Positions 55,720 to 63,316 of a stretch of DNA of 64,000 bases are shown piece after piece. The notes under the pieces were generated by a model. That model ran no database searches. It saw only the letters and a program-made list of their open reading frames with translations, and was not told the origin of the DNA. The first letter of the stretch is position 1; every line of letters begins with the position of its first letter. The position numbers were made by a program, and so were the translations under genes. Source of the DNA: Sphingomonas canadensis (lineage in GTDB: Bacteria; Pseudomonadota; Alphaproteobacteria; Sphingomonadales; Sphingomonadaceae); contig NZ_JAPDRA010000006.1 of NCBI RefSeq assembly GCF_026013525.1, positions 124,001 through 188,000 of the forward strand. Direction: 5' to 3'.

Positions 55720-55737
55720 ACCGAAAGTGTAAACCGG
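55714..55737 (+). other. Right-end integrase arm-type sites
   Basis: GTGTAAACCGAAA (55714-55726) and GTGTAAACCGG (55727-55737) are tandem direct repeats, 13 bp apart. Both are repeated in the left end at 39712 and 39763. Position beside the integrase stop is typical. Confidence 0.6.
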
Positions 55738-55762
55738 GGCGGTCCAACGGGTGGAGGACCGC
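55738..55762. other. GCGGTCC hairpin between integrase and tRNA
   Basis: GCGGTCC and GGACCGC pair perfectly around a 10-nt loop. No T-run follows, so it is a weak candidate for an integrase terminator or an attachment-site accessory element. Confidence 0.4.
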
Positions 55763-55788
55763 GCAAAGCCGCAGTTTTCCGCCGTTTC

Positions 55789-55862
55789 GCGGGTGTAGCT
55801 CAATGGCAGAGCAGAAGCTTCCCAAGCTTACGACGAGGGTTCGATTCCCTTCACCCGCTCCA
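55789..55862 (+). tRNA. tRNA-Gly(CCC), rebuilt at attR
   Basis: A complete 74-nt cloverleaf: acceptor GCGGGTG/CACCCGC, D arm GCTC-AATGGCA-GAGC, anticodon arm GAAGC-TTCCCAA-GCTTA (loop 7 nt, anticodon CCC), T arm GAGGG-TTCGATT-CCCTT, discriminator T and encoded CCA. The last anticodon-stem pair (G-A) is a mismatch. The first 40 nt are island-borne and the rest original. The left half-copy differs at one base, so recombination took place within the anticodon arm. The upstream 50 bp come from the island, so its promoter does too. Confidence 0.95.
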
Positions 55863-55882
55863 GCCGCCACGCGCCCCCAGCG

Positions 55883-57163
55883 TCACTTCACCAGCGTGCC
55901 GCCCTTCATCACGCGGTCCACCTTCTCCAGCACGCGGATGTCGGACAGGGGATCCCCCTTCACGGCGATCATGTCGGCATAGCGGCCCGGGGCGATCGCG
56001 CCGACGTCCTTTTCCCAGGTCAATAGCTCGGCGGCGACGCTGGTGGCGCTCTGGATCGCCTGCATCGGCTTCATCCCATAGCGGACCATATAGGCGAACT
56101 GGCGCGCATTATCGCCATGGGGATAGACGCCGGCATCGGTGCCGTACGCGATCTTCACCCCCGCCTTCACCGCCGCGGCGAAGCCCTGGCGCTGGGCGTC
56201 GGTGGTCTCCAGGTTCTTGCGCAGATATTCGGCCGGCCAGCCCAGCCGGCGCCCCTCGGTATCGATATAGTCGCCGTTGTAGATATCCATCACCAGCCAC
56301 ACGCCGCGCGCCTTGGCCAGCGCGATCCCCTCGGCATCGATCAGGCTGCCGTGCTCGATCGATCGCACGCCTTCGCGGATGGACACCTTGATCGCTTCCG
56401 CACCATGGGCATGGGCGGTGACATAGCCGCCGTTGGCCCGCGCCTCGGCCACTGCCGCACGAATCTGCTCGGCGCTCAGCTCCAGCCGCCCCGGCTCGCT
56501 GCCCACCGCGAGCACGGCGCCGCTCGCGATCAGCTTGATCGAGTTCACCCGCCGCTGGAACAGGAAGCGCACCGCGCGCGTCACATCCTCCGGCGTGGCG
56601 GAGACGCCGTAGCGCATGTCGGGCGGAACGCCGACGTCGGGTGCGAAGCCGGTTACGTCGCCACCGCCGCCGGGCACGGTGATATAGGCGCCGACCACGT
56701 TCATCCGCGGCCCCGGCACCCAGCCGGCGTCGATCGCGTCGCGCAGCGCGACATCGGTGAGCCCGCGATAGGCGCCCACGTCATGGACGGTGGTGAACCC
56801 CGCCATCAGCGTGGCGCGCGCATTCTCCGCCCCCTTCAGCGCAGCCTCCGCGGGCGAGTGCATCAGCACCGATCCGGGGTTCGAATCGGCGAAATCGGCC
56901 AGATGCGTGTGCATGTCGATCAGGCCGGGAAGCACGGTATATTCGGACCAGTCGGTCACCGGCCCATCCGCCGGCACCCCGGTCCAGGGGCCGACCGAGA
57001 CGATCCGGTCGCCGTCGATGCGGATCACCTGATCGCTGAGCACGCGGCCCGCCAGCACATCCACCAGCTTGCCCGCACGGACATAGCGGATCTCGCCCGC
57101 GATCGCCGGCGCGGCGGCCAGCATCGTCAGCGCGGCGATCCATCCCAGAAAGCGTCGCAACAT
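55883..57163 (-). CDS. Exported amidohydrolase family protein
   Basis: A 426-residue metal-dependent hydrolase with a signal peptide (MLRRFLGWIAALTMLAAAPAIAG). The composite amidohydrolase beta-sandwich precedes DMHTHLADF (metal HxH, about residue 83). GYVTAHAHGAEAIKVSIREGVRSIEHGSLID (about 248-278) supplies the later His ligands. AYGTDAGVYPHGD (about 345) gives the catalytic Asp. It resembles imidazolonepropionase-like prolidases/dipeptidases. Convergent with the tRNA and separated by 20 bp. Substrate unknown. Confidence 0.85.
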   Translation of the reverse strand: MLRRFLGWIAALTMLAAAPAIAGEIRYVRAGKLVDVLAGRVLSDQVIRIDGDRIVSVGPWTGVPADGPVTDWSEYTVLPGLIDMHTHLADFADSNPGSVLMHSPAEAALKGAENARATLMAGFTTVHDVGAYRGLTDVALRDAIDAGWVPGPRMNVVGAYITVPGGGGDVTGFAPDVGVPPDMRYGVSATPEDVTRAVRFLFQRRVNSIKLIASGAVLAVGSEPGRLELSAEQIRAAVAEARANGGYVTAHAHGAEAIKVSIREGVRSIEHGSLIDAEGIALAKARGVWLVMDIYNGDYIDTEGRRLGWPAEYLRKNLETTDAQRQGFAAAVKAGVKIAYGTDAGVYPHGDNARQFAYMVRYGMKPMQAIQSATSVAAELLTWEKDVGAIAPGRYADMIAVKGDPLSDIRVLEKVDRVMKGGTLVK

Positions 57164-57232
57164 CTCGCGTCCCCCGGTTGACCTGATACACTCGGACGCT
57201 AGTTTTACGCTCGTTCAACAAGGAGACAAGCC

Positions 57233-58645
57233 ATGGCTCGGCGGATGTATGCGGCGTTTCTCGCGATGGCGGTTGCCACGTCCCCCGGGGCGGCATGGGC
57301 GCAGGCCCAGTCCCCCGCGGCCACCCAGGCGGAGGCGCAGGCGCTGGACCTGCTGAAGCGCGGCATCGCCTTCCGCACCGTGGCCGGCGAGGGCAACCAG
57401 ACTTTCGAATATGCGACCTATCTGAAGTCGGTGCTGGTCGCGGGAGGCTTCGCCGACGAGGACGTGACGGTGGAGCGGCTGGGCGACACCGCCTGGCTGG
57501 CGGCGCGCTATCGCGGCACGGGCAAGGCCAAGAACGGCGCCAAGCCGCTGCTGATCTCCGGCCACATGGACGTGGTGGAAGCCAAGCCGAGCGACTGGGA
57601 GCGCGATCCGTTCACCGCGGTGGTGGAAAACGGCTATATCTGGGGCCGCGGCGCCAGCGACATGAAGTATGACCTGTCGACGATGGTCGCGACGCTGCTC
57701 CAGCTCAAGCGCGAGGGGTTCAAGCCCGGCCGCGACATCCTGCTGCTGCTCTCCGGCGACGAGGAGACCAGCATGAAGACCACCGCCGCGCTGGCCGACA
57801 AGTTCCACGACGCGGAGCTGTTGCTCAACATCGATGGCGGCGGCGGCGAATATGACGAGGCCGGCAAGCCGATCGTGTTCGGCGTGCAGGGCGCCGAGAA
57901 GACCTATGCCGATTTCGAGCTGACCTTCACCAACCCCGGCGGCCATTCCAGCGCGCCGCGCCGCACGAACGCGATCTATTCGCTGTCGCGCGCGCTCTCG
58001 CGCATCGGCGCCTATGAATTTCCGGCGCAGATCGACGAGATCACCCGCGCGTCGCTGCTCGCCGCGGCGGAGAACGCGCCTGCCCCCCTCGCCGATGCGA
58101 TGCGCCGCTTCGTCGCCAATCCCGACGACAAGGAAGCGCTGAAGACGCTGCGCGACGATCCCAGCTATGTGGGCCAGACAGGCACCACCTGCGTGGCGAC
58201 GATGATCACCGCCGGCCACGCCCGCAACGCGCTGCCGCAAAAGGCCGTGGCCAACATCAACTGCCGCATCTTCCCGGGCGTGAAGGTGGCCGATGTGCAG
58301 AAGACGCTGGCCGAGGTGGTGGGCGATCCTTCGATGACGATCGTCGAGTTGGACAGCGGATCGCGGGCGAGCGACGCATCGCCGCTGCGCCCCGATCTGA
58401 TGAAGGCGGTGACCAAGGCGGTGCGCGCGCGCTTCCCCAAGGTGCCGGTGGTGCCGGTGATGTCCGCGGGCGCGACCGATTCGATGTGGTTCCGCGCGGC
58501 GGGGGTGCCCAGCTATGGCATCAGCCCGATCTTCATGAAGTCGTCGGACGGCTTCGCCCACGGCCTGAACGAGCGCACGCCGCTGAGCGAGCTTGGGCCG
58601 TCGATCACCTATTACAAGTCGCTGCTGGCCGATCTGGCCAAGTAA
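57233..58645 (+). CDS. M20 family metallopeptidase
   Basis: A 470-residue exported peptidase (signal peptide MARRMYAAFLAMAVATSPGAAWAQ). The binuclear zinc core has LISGHMDVVEA (about residue 108-118), GASDMKYDLSTMVAT, LLSGDEETSMKT (catalytic Glu about 179) and TDSMWFRAAGVPSYGIS near the C-terminus. The lid domain sits at about 215-350. The family hydrolyses dipeptides or N-acyl amino acids. The start has AAGGAGA 7 bp upstream. Divergent from the amidohydrolase by 69 bp. Confidence 0.9.
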   Translation: MARRMYAAFLAMAVATSPGAAWAQAQSPAATQAEAQALDLLKRGIAFRTVAGEGNQTFEYATYLKSVLVAGGFADEDVTVERLGDTAWLAARYRGTGKAKNGAKPLLISGHMDVVEAKPSDWERDPFTAVVENGYIWGRGASDMKYDLSTMVATLLQLKREGFKPGRDILLLLSGDEETSMKTTAALADKFHDAELLLNIDGGGGEYDEAGKPIVFGVQGAEKTYADFELTFTNPGGHSSAPRRTNAIYSLSRALSRIGAYEFPAQIDEITRASLLAAAENAPAPLADAMRRFVANPDDKEALKTLRDDPSYVGQTGTTCVATMITAGHARNALPQKAVANINCRIFPGVKVADVQKTLAEVVGDPSMTIVELDSGSRASDASPLRPDLMKAVTKAVRARFPKVPVVPVMSAGATDSMWFRAAGVPSYGISPIFMKSSDGFAHGLNERTPLSELGPSITYYKSLLADLAK

Positions 58646-59035
58646 TCAGGCGCGCGCGACCTGCACGGCGACGGGCAGGTCGAGCGCCGCCCAGCTCCGG
58701 TCCATCGTGACCGCGACCGCGCCCTTCGCCATCGCCAGCGCGAGGCAGGCGCGGTCGCCAAAGGACAGGCCAAGCGATCGCGTGGCCGCCCGCAGCCGCC
58801 CCGCAGCCACCGCCTGCTCCGCATCGAACGGAACCACCGCGAGCGGAAATTCCTTCAGGCTTAATTCCATTTCGGAATCGGGAACGCCGCGCTCCTGCGC
58901 CTTGGCCACGGTTTCGGAGAGATTGACCGCGCTGATCAGCGAGAGGCGAAGCAGCGGGTAGATATTCTCCGCGCCCGGCTCCCCGAAAAGGACCGCCAGC
59001 ACCGCCGATGCATCCAGGACATAGGCGTCACTCAC
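58646..59035 (-). CDS. PIN-domain toxin (VapC-like)
   Basis: A 129-residue PIN ribonuclease. The acidic pocket is formed by YVLDASAVLA (Asp 8), NLSETVAKA (Glu about 40), SFGDRACLALA (Asp about 93) and TMDRSW (Asp about 110). Stop is immediately after the M20 peptidase stop (adjacent, convergent). Overlaps the antitoxin gene by 8 bp. It would cut a specific RNA when freed from the antitoxin. Confidence 0.88.
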   Translation of the reverse strand: MSDAYVLDASAVLAVLFGEPGAENIYPLLRLSLISAVNLSETVAKAQERGVPDSEMELSLKEFPLAVVPFDAEQAVAAGRLRAATRSLGLSFGDRACLALAMAKGAVAVTMDRSWAALDLPVAVQVARA

Positions 59036-59276
59036 GCTCGGCTTCCGCCCGCCGCTCGGCGATCAGCTCGTCGGAAAGCGACACGCCCTCGGGCACATAG
59101 CGGCGCAGCCGGTCCTGCACGCGGCGCAGCACCTCGCGGTATGGCCGGACATGGAGTTCGCCGTCCTTCACCTCCATGATCACCGTATCGCCGTCGTCGA
59201 TCCCCAGCGCGCGCCGGAATTCCGCCGGAACCTGGAGCCTGCCTCCGGAAACGAGCTTGCCGCGTTGGGCGTTCAT
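59028..59276 (-). CDS. AbrB/SpoVT-type antitoxin
   Basis: An 82-residue antitoxin. The swapped-hairpin AbrB domain (MNAQRGKLVSGGRLQVPAEFRRALGIDDGDTVIMEV, residues 1-36) is followed by a Leu/Arg-rich toxin-binding tail (REVLRRVQDRLRRYVPEGVSLSDELI). It is the first gene of the operon and overlaps the PIN toxin. It probably represses its own promoter in complex with the toxin. Confidence 0.88.
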   Translation of the reverse strand: MNAQRGKLVSGGRLQVPAEFRRALGIDDGDTVIMEVKDGELHVRPYREVLRRVQDRLRRYVPEGVSLSDELIAERRAEAERE

Positions 59277-59339
59277 GACAGATTTTCCGATCTATACAGA
59301 TTGCCATTATGGTACAGCTTTGGCGCAGCCGCAGCAAGC

Positions 59340-59933
59340 TCACCCCAGCAGGCGGGCGATCCAGTCGCGCGCGGTGGCGCTCGCTTCCTCGGGTGAGAAG
59401 ACGCCGGGGGCCAGGCACAGCTCCAGCCACATGCCGTCCACCAGCGCGGTGACCGCCACCGCCTGCATCCGCGCGGCGCCCGCGGGCACGCCGCATTCGG
59501 TCAGCAGCGCCTCCAGCGGCCCCAGATAATCGGCATAGACCTGGCGGTGCATCGCCTCCATCGCCGGATTCGATCGCGCCAGGCTCCAGAAGGCGATCCA
59601 GGTCGCCAGCAGATCGGGATCGGCGATCGGCGCGCGGAAGCTGCCGGTGACATAGGCGGTCAGGCGCGCACGCGGCTCCGGCCCGGCATCGGCCACCGCC
59701 TCTTCCAGCGCGCGGCTGACGCGCTCGCCCGCCCAGGCATAGGTCTCCGCGATCAGCGCGTCGATGCCGTCGAAATAATGGCGCAGCAGCCCGGGCGAGA
59801 CCCCCGCCTCCGCGCAGATGGTGCGCACCGAAGCGCCCGCCGCGCCGCGATCGGCCAGCACGCGCGCCGCCGCCTCGATCAGGCTCTGGCGGCGCGCATC
59901 GGGTTCGGCGCGGCGATAGGCGGGACGGGTCAT
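59340..59933 (-). CDS. TetR family regulator, BetI-like
   Basis: A 197-residue repressor. The DNA-binding domain (about 10-58) is RRQSLIEAAARVLADRGAAGASVRTICAEAGVSPGLLRHYF. The ligand domain resembles the BetI branch (LLATWIAFWSLARSNPAMEAMHRQVYADYLGPLEALL). It is divergent from the Rieske oxygenase gene; a perfect 20-bp palindrome lies between. It probably represses that gene; the inducer is not known. Confidence 0.87.
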   Translation of the reverse strand: MTRPAYRRAEPDARRQSLIEAAARVLADRGAAGASVRTICAEAGVSPGLLRHYFDGIDALIAETYAWAGERVSRALEEAVADAGPEPRARLTAYVTGSFRAPIADPDLLATWIAFWSLARSNPAMEAMHRQVYADYLGPLEALLTECGVPAGAARMQAVAVTALVDGMWLELCLAPGVFSPEEASATARDWIARLLG

Positions 59934-60003
59934 CCCCCGGCTTGTAACAAACCGCCGGGCGGGGGAAAGCAGTATAACCCCGATTGCGCGGGCAGCCGCG
60001 CTC

Positions 60004-60023
60004 TGTTATACGATCGTATAACA
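60004..60023. promoter_or_regulatory. Perfect 20-bp palindrome, TetR operator
   Basis: TGTTATACGATCGTATAACA is a perfect dyad between the TetR gene (start 59933) and the oxygenase (start 60040). It is just upstream of the oxygenase start and is the best operator candidate. Confidence 0.8.
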
Positions 60024-60039
60024 ACACCAGGGGCATTCG

Positions 60040-61239
60040 ATGGCGCATCGTTTCGCGGACGCGGCCGGCACCGATCCGGACGACAACCTCAGCCTTCCCG
60101 GCTGGCTCTACACCGACCCGGAGTATTTCGAGGTCGAGATGGATCGCGTGATCCGCCCTTCGTGGCAGATCATGTGCCACGAGAGCGACCTGCCCAATCC
60201 CGGCGACTATCACACGCTCGATTATCTGGGCGAGAGCGTGATCGCGATCCGCGGCAACGACGGCGCGATCCGCGGCTTCACCAATGTGTGCCGCCATCGC
60301 GCGATGCGGCTGGTGGACGGCCCCACGGGCTGCGCGAAGAAACTGGTCTGCCCCTATCACGCCTGGGCCTATGAAACCGACGGGCGGCTGACCGGCGTAC
60401 CGATGCGCGCCGATTACTCGACGCTCGACATGAAGGAGAACGGGCTGGCCGCGGTGGACGTGGCGCTGTGGCGCGGCTTCGTGTTCGTGCGGCTGGAGGA
60501 TCGCGGCGGCCCCTCCGTTGCAGAAATGATGGCGCCCTATGAGGCCGAAGTCGCGCCCTATCGCTTCGAGGATATGCGCACGATCAGCCCGGTCCGCCTG
60601 CGTGATCGCCAGGTGAACTGGAAGAATGTGGGCGACAATTATTCGGACGGGCTGCACATCCCTGTCGCGCATGCCGGGCTCACCCGCCTGTTCGGCAGGA
60701 GCTATGGCATCGAGGCGCAGGACTGGGTGGACCGGATGTCCGGCTATCTGGACGACAATCCGCGCTCCAACTTCTGGGAAGCGGTGTACCAGAAGCATCT
60801 GCCGCGCGTGGAGCACCTGCCCGACAGCCACCAGCGGCTGTGGCTCTATTACAAGCTGTGGCCCAACCAGGCGTTCGACATCTACGCCGACCAGATCGAT
60901 TTCATGCAGTGGCTGCCGATCAGCCCCACCACCTGCGTGCTGCGCGAGATGGCGTTCGCGCTGCCTGACGACGGGCTTGCGGAAGACGAGCGGCGGACGA
61001 TGAAGCTGGTCCGCTACGCCAACTGGCGGATCAACCGCGTGGTGAACGCCGAGGACACCTGGCTGATCACCAATGTGCAGCAGGGCATGGCTTCGAAGAG
61101 CTATACCGTCGGCCCGATCGGCGACAGCGAGGTGTGCCTGCGCAGCTTCGCGCGGAAGATCCGCGGGCTGATCCCCGAAGCCCGGCTGCACCGCGCGCCC
61201 GCCCCCGGCTGGTCGCGCCGGCCGCGCGCGGCGATATGA
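60040..61239 (+). CDS. Rieske non-heme iron oxygenase, alpha subunit
   Basis: A 399-residue oxygenase. Rieske [2Fe-2S] ligands: CRHRAMRLVDG (CxH near residue 87-89) and CPYHAWAYETDG (CxxH about 107-110). Mononuclear iron site: NVGDNYSDGLHIPVAHAGL (about 200-215) with the His-His pair and Asp bridge. It resembles aromatic ring-hydroxylating and betaine/stachydrine demethylase alpha chains; which one is not clear. No beta subunit or reductase gene is adjacent. Control by the divergent BetI-like TetR and a permease downstream favour an amine or quaternary-ammonium substrate, as inference. Confidence 0.85.
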   Translation: MAHRFADAAGTDPDDNLSLPGWLYTDPEYFEVEMDRVIRPSWQIMCHESDLPNPGDYHTLDYLGESVIAIRGNDGAIRGFTNVCRHRAMRLVDGPTGCAKKLVCPYHAWAYETDGRLTGVPMRADYSTLDMKENGLAAVDVALWRGFVFVRLEDRGGPSVAEMMAPYEAEVAPYRFEDMRTISPVRLRDRQVNWKNVGDNYSDGLHIPVAHAGLTRLFGRSYGIEAQDWVDRMSGYLDDNPRSNFWEAVYQKHLPRVEHLPDSHQRLWLYYKLWPNQAFDIYADQIDFMQWLPISPTTCVLREMAFALPDDGLAEDERRTMKLVRYANWRINRVVNAEDTWLITNVQQGMASKSYTVGPIGDSEVCLRSFARKIRGLIPEARLHRAPAPGWSRRPRAAI

Positions 61240-61243
61240 ACTT

Positions 61244-61372
61244 CCCCCTCTCCCGCTCGCGGGAGAGGGCCGGGGTGAGGGCTAGGTGCGATGGCCTGGC
61301 AGGCCCGGACCACGGCAGACACCTTCCCCGGCACACCCTCACCCAACCCTCTCCCCCAGGCGGGAGAGGGCC
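61244..61372. repeat. Palindromic CCCTCTCCC repeat pair
   Basis: 61244-61281 (CCCCCTCTCCCGCTCGCGGG, then AGAGGGCCGGGGTGAGGG) is inversely repeated at 61334-61372, with about 50 bp between. Each half is itself a hairpin. This is the common high-copy intergenic repeat type (REP/BIME-like). Confidence 0.7.
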
Positions 61373-61387
61373 AGAAGGCGGAACAGA

Positions 61388-62995
61388 ATGACCCAGAACT
61401 ATGACGCAGTGATCATCGGCGGCGGGCACAACGGCCTGGTCTGCGCCTTCTACCTCGCCCGCGCGGGGATGAAGGTGCGCGTGCTGGAGCGGCGCGCGAT
61501 CGTCGGCGGCGCGGCGGTGACCGAGGAGTTCCACCCCGGCTTCCGCAACTCGACCGCCAGCTACACCGTCAGCCTGCTGCGCCCCCAGGTGATCAAGGAC
61601 ATGCGCCTGCACGAGCGCGGCTGGAAGATCATCGAGCGGACGATCAGCAACTTCTTCCCGCACGAGGGCGGTTACCTCAAGCTCGGCGGCGGCACCGCGC
61701 GCACCCAGGCGGAGTTCGCGCGCTTCAACCGGAAGGACGCCGAAACCTTCCCCAAATATGAAGAGGCGCTGGAGCGCGTGGCCGAGGTGCTGCGCGACAT
61801 GGCGCTGAAGACCCCGCCCAACGTCGGCGGCGGGCTGCGCTCGCTGGTCGCGGCGGCGGCGCAGGGGCGGCGGCTGGCGTCGATGGATATCGAGGCGCAG
61901 CGCGACGTGATGGACCTGTTCGTCAAATCCGCGCGCAGCTTCCTGGAGCATTGGTACGAGGATCCGTACATCCAGGCGGCGTTCGGTTTCGATGCGGTGG
62001 TGGGCAATTATGCCAGCCCGGACACGCCCGGATCGGCCTATGTCCTGCTCCACCACGTCTTCGGCGAGATCAACGGCAAGAAGGGCATGTGGGGCCATTC
62101 GGTCGGCGGCATGGGCGCGATCACGCAATATATGGCCGAGGCGTGCCGCGACATGGGCGTGGAGATCAGTCTGGAATCGCCCGTCGCCAGGGTGCTGGTG
62201 GACGGCGGCAAGGTGGCCGGCGTGAAGCTGGAAAGCGGCGAGGAGATCGCGGCCAAGGTGGTGGCCGCCAATGTCGGCCCCGCGCTGCTCTACCGCCAGC
62301 TCGTCGACCGCGCCGACCAGGGCGAGGCCTTCGCCCGGCGCATGGACGGGTACAAGGCGGGATCGGGCACCTTCCGTATGAACGTGGCGCTTTCGGAGCT
62401 GCCCGATTTCAGCGTGCTGCCCGGCAAGGAGAAGGCCGAGCATCACACCGCCGGCATCATCATCTCCCCCACGCTCGATTACATGGACAAGGCGTTCGTC
62501 GACGCGAAGGCCAAGGGCTGGTCCGACGAGCCGATCGTCGAGATGAAGCTGCCGACCAGCGTGGACGACACGCTGGCGCCGCCGGGAATGCACATCGCTT
62601 CGCTGTTCTGCCAGCAGTTCGCACCGGTGCTGCCGGACGGCCGGAGCTGGGACGACGAGCGCGAAAAGGCCGCGGACGTGATCATCGATACGGTGACGAA
62701 GCACGCGCCCAACTTCCGCAAGTCGATCCTGGGCGTGCAGATCCATTCGCCGCTGGACCTGGAGCGCAAGTTCGGGCTGATCGGCGGCGACATCATGCAC
62801 GGCCATATGACGCTGGACCAGCTCTGGGCCTCGCGCCCGATCCTGGGCCACGGCGACTATCGCGGGCCGGTGAAGGGGCTCTACATGTGCGGATCGGGCA
62901 CGCATCCCGGCGGCGGCGTGACCGGCGCCCCGGGCCACAACGCCGCGCACGAAATCCTGCGCGACAAGACGCTGATGGGCAAGCTGTTCGGCTAG
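61388..62995 (+). CDS. FAD-dependent oxidoreductase, phytoene desaturase-like
   Basis: A 535-residue flavoprotein. The FAD-binding N-terminus is DAVIIGGGHNGLVCAFYLARAGMKVRVLERR (GGGHNG, about residues 7-37). The PDS-family C-terminus shows GLYMCGSGTHPGGGVTGAPGHNAAHEILRD (about 495-525), where the flavin-contacting Gly-rich strand lies. Members include carotenoid desaturases and amine oxidase-like enzymes, but no other carotenoid genes are present. It follows the oxygenase after the repeat and may process the same substrate. Start ATG 61388. Confidence 0.85.
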   Translation: MTQNYDAVIIGGGHNGLVCAFYLARAGMKVRVLERRAIVGGAAVTEEFHPGFRNSTASYTVSLLRPQVIKDMRLHERGWKIIERTISNFFPHEGGYLKLGGGTARTQAEFARFNRKDAETFPKYEEALERVAEVLRDMALKTPPNVGGGLRSLVAAAAQGRRLASMDIEAQRDVMDLFVKSARSFLEHWYEDPYIQAAFGFDAVVGNYASPDTPGSAYVLLHHVFGEINGKKGMWGHSVGGMGAITQYMAEACRDMGVEISLESPVARVLVDGGKVAGVKLESGEEIAAKVVAANVGPALLYRQLVDRADQGEAFARRMDGYKAGSGTFRMNVALSELPDFSVLPGKEKAEHHTAGIIISPTLDYMDKAFVDAKAKGWSDEPIVEMKLPTSVDDTLAPPGMHIASLFCQQFAPVLPDGRSWDDEREKAADVIIDTVTKHAPNFRKSILGVQIHSPLDLERKFGLIGGDIMHGHMTLDQLWASRPILGHGDYRGPVKGLYMCGSGTHPGGGVTGAPGHNAAHEILRDKTLMGKLFG

Positions 62996-63104
62996 GCTGT
63001 CGCACCGCAAATCCGAGTCGCGTTCTTCGCCTGAATACCGGGACTCTTCTGTAGCGACGAGACGGCGGCGCTTGGGCGGGAGCGTTGGGCCATCCCTATT
63101 TGAA

Positions 63105-63250
63105 TCACGCGAAGGCACGAAGACGCGAAGGGGGATTTGCCGCGATAGCGGCGCTCCATTCCAGCGCCACCGTGCGCGGGCGGTTGGAGGGGCTCCTTCG
63201 GCGCGAACCCAATTCGCATGGAATCTTAGCGCCTTCGCGCCTTTGCGTGA
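63105..63250. repeat. MITE-like element with 26-bp inverted ends
   Basis: The 321-bp gap 62996-63316 has no gene. It holds this 146-bp element whose 26-bp ends match inversely at 22 of 26 positions (TCACGCGAAGGCACGAAGAC at the left, ...TTTGCGTGA at the right). The arms also contain internal CGCGAAG/GCGAAG repetition. No target duplication was resolved. The rest of the gap shows nothing recognisable. Confidence 0.6.
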
Positions 63251-63316
63251 AACATAAACGAAACCGGGGCAGATCAGGGCGAGCGGCTCAGGCTAAACAC
63301 ATCCTGCTGAAACCCG

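Larger units (their letters stand above)
39642..55828. mobile_element. 16-kb integrative island in tRNA-Gly(CCC) carrying type I restriction-modification
   Basis: A 40-bp direct repeat of the tRNA 5' half marks both ends. A tyrosine integrase lies 69 bp from the right end, and the GTGTAAACCG arm-type repeats occur at both ends. Cargo: GIY-YIG protein, hsdMSR, metallopeptidase, DUF6119-type protein, Fic, serine recombinase, replication-like gene, Xre regulator and small proteins. No transposase, conjugation or phage structural gene is visible, so mobilisation would depend on the integrase and on help in trans. Several genes here have lower GC and less biased codons (for example 47.6-49.2 and 52.1-53.1 kb) than the chromosome. 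Confidence 0.9.
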
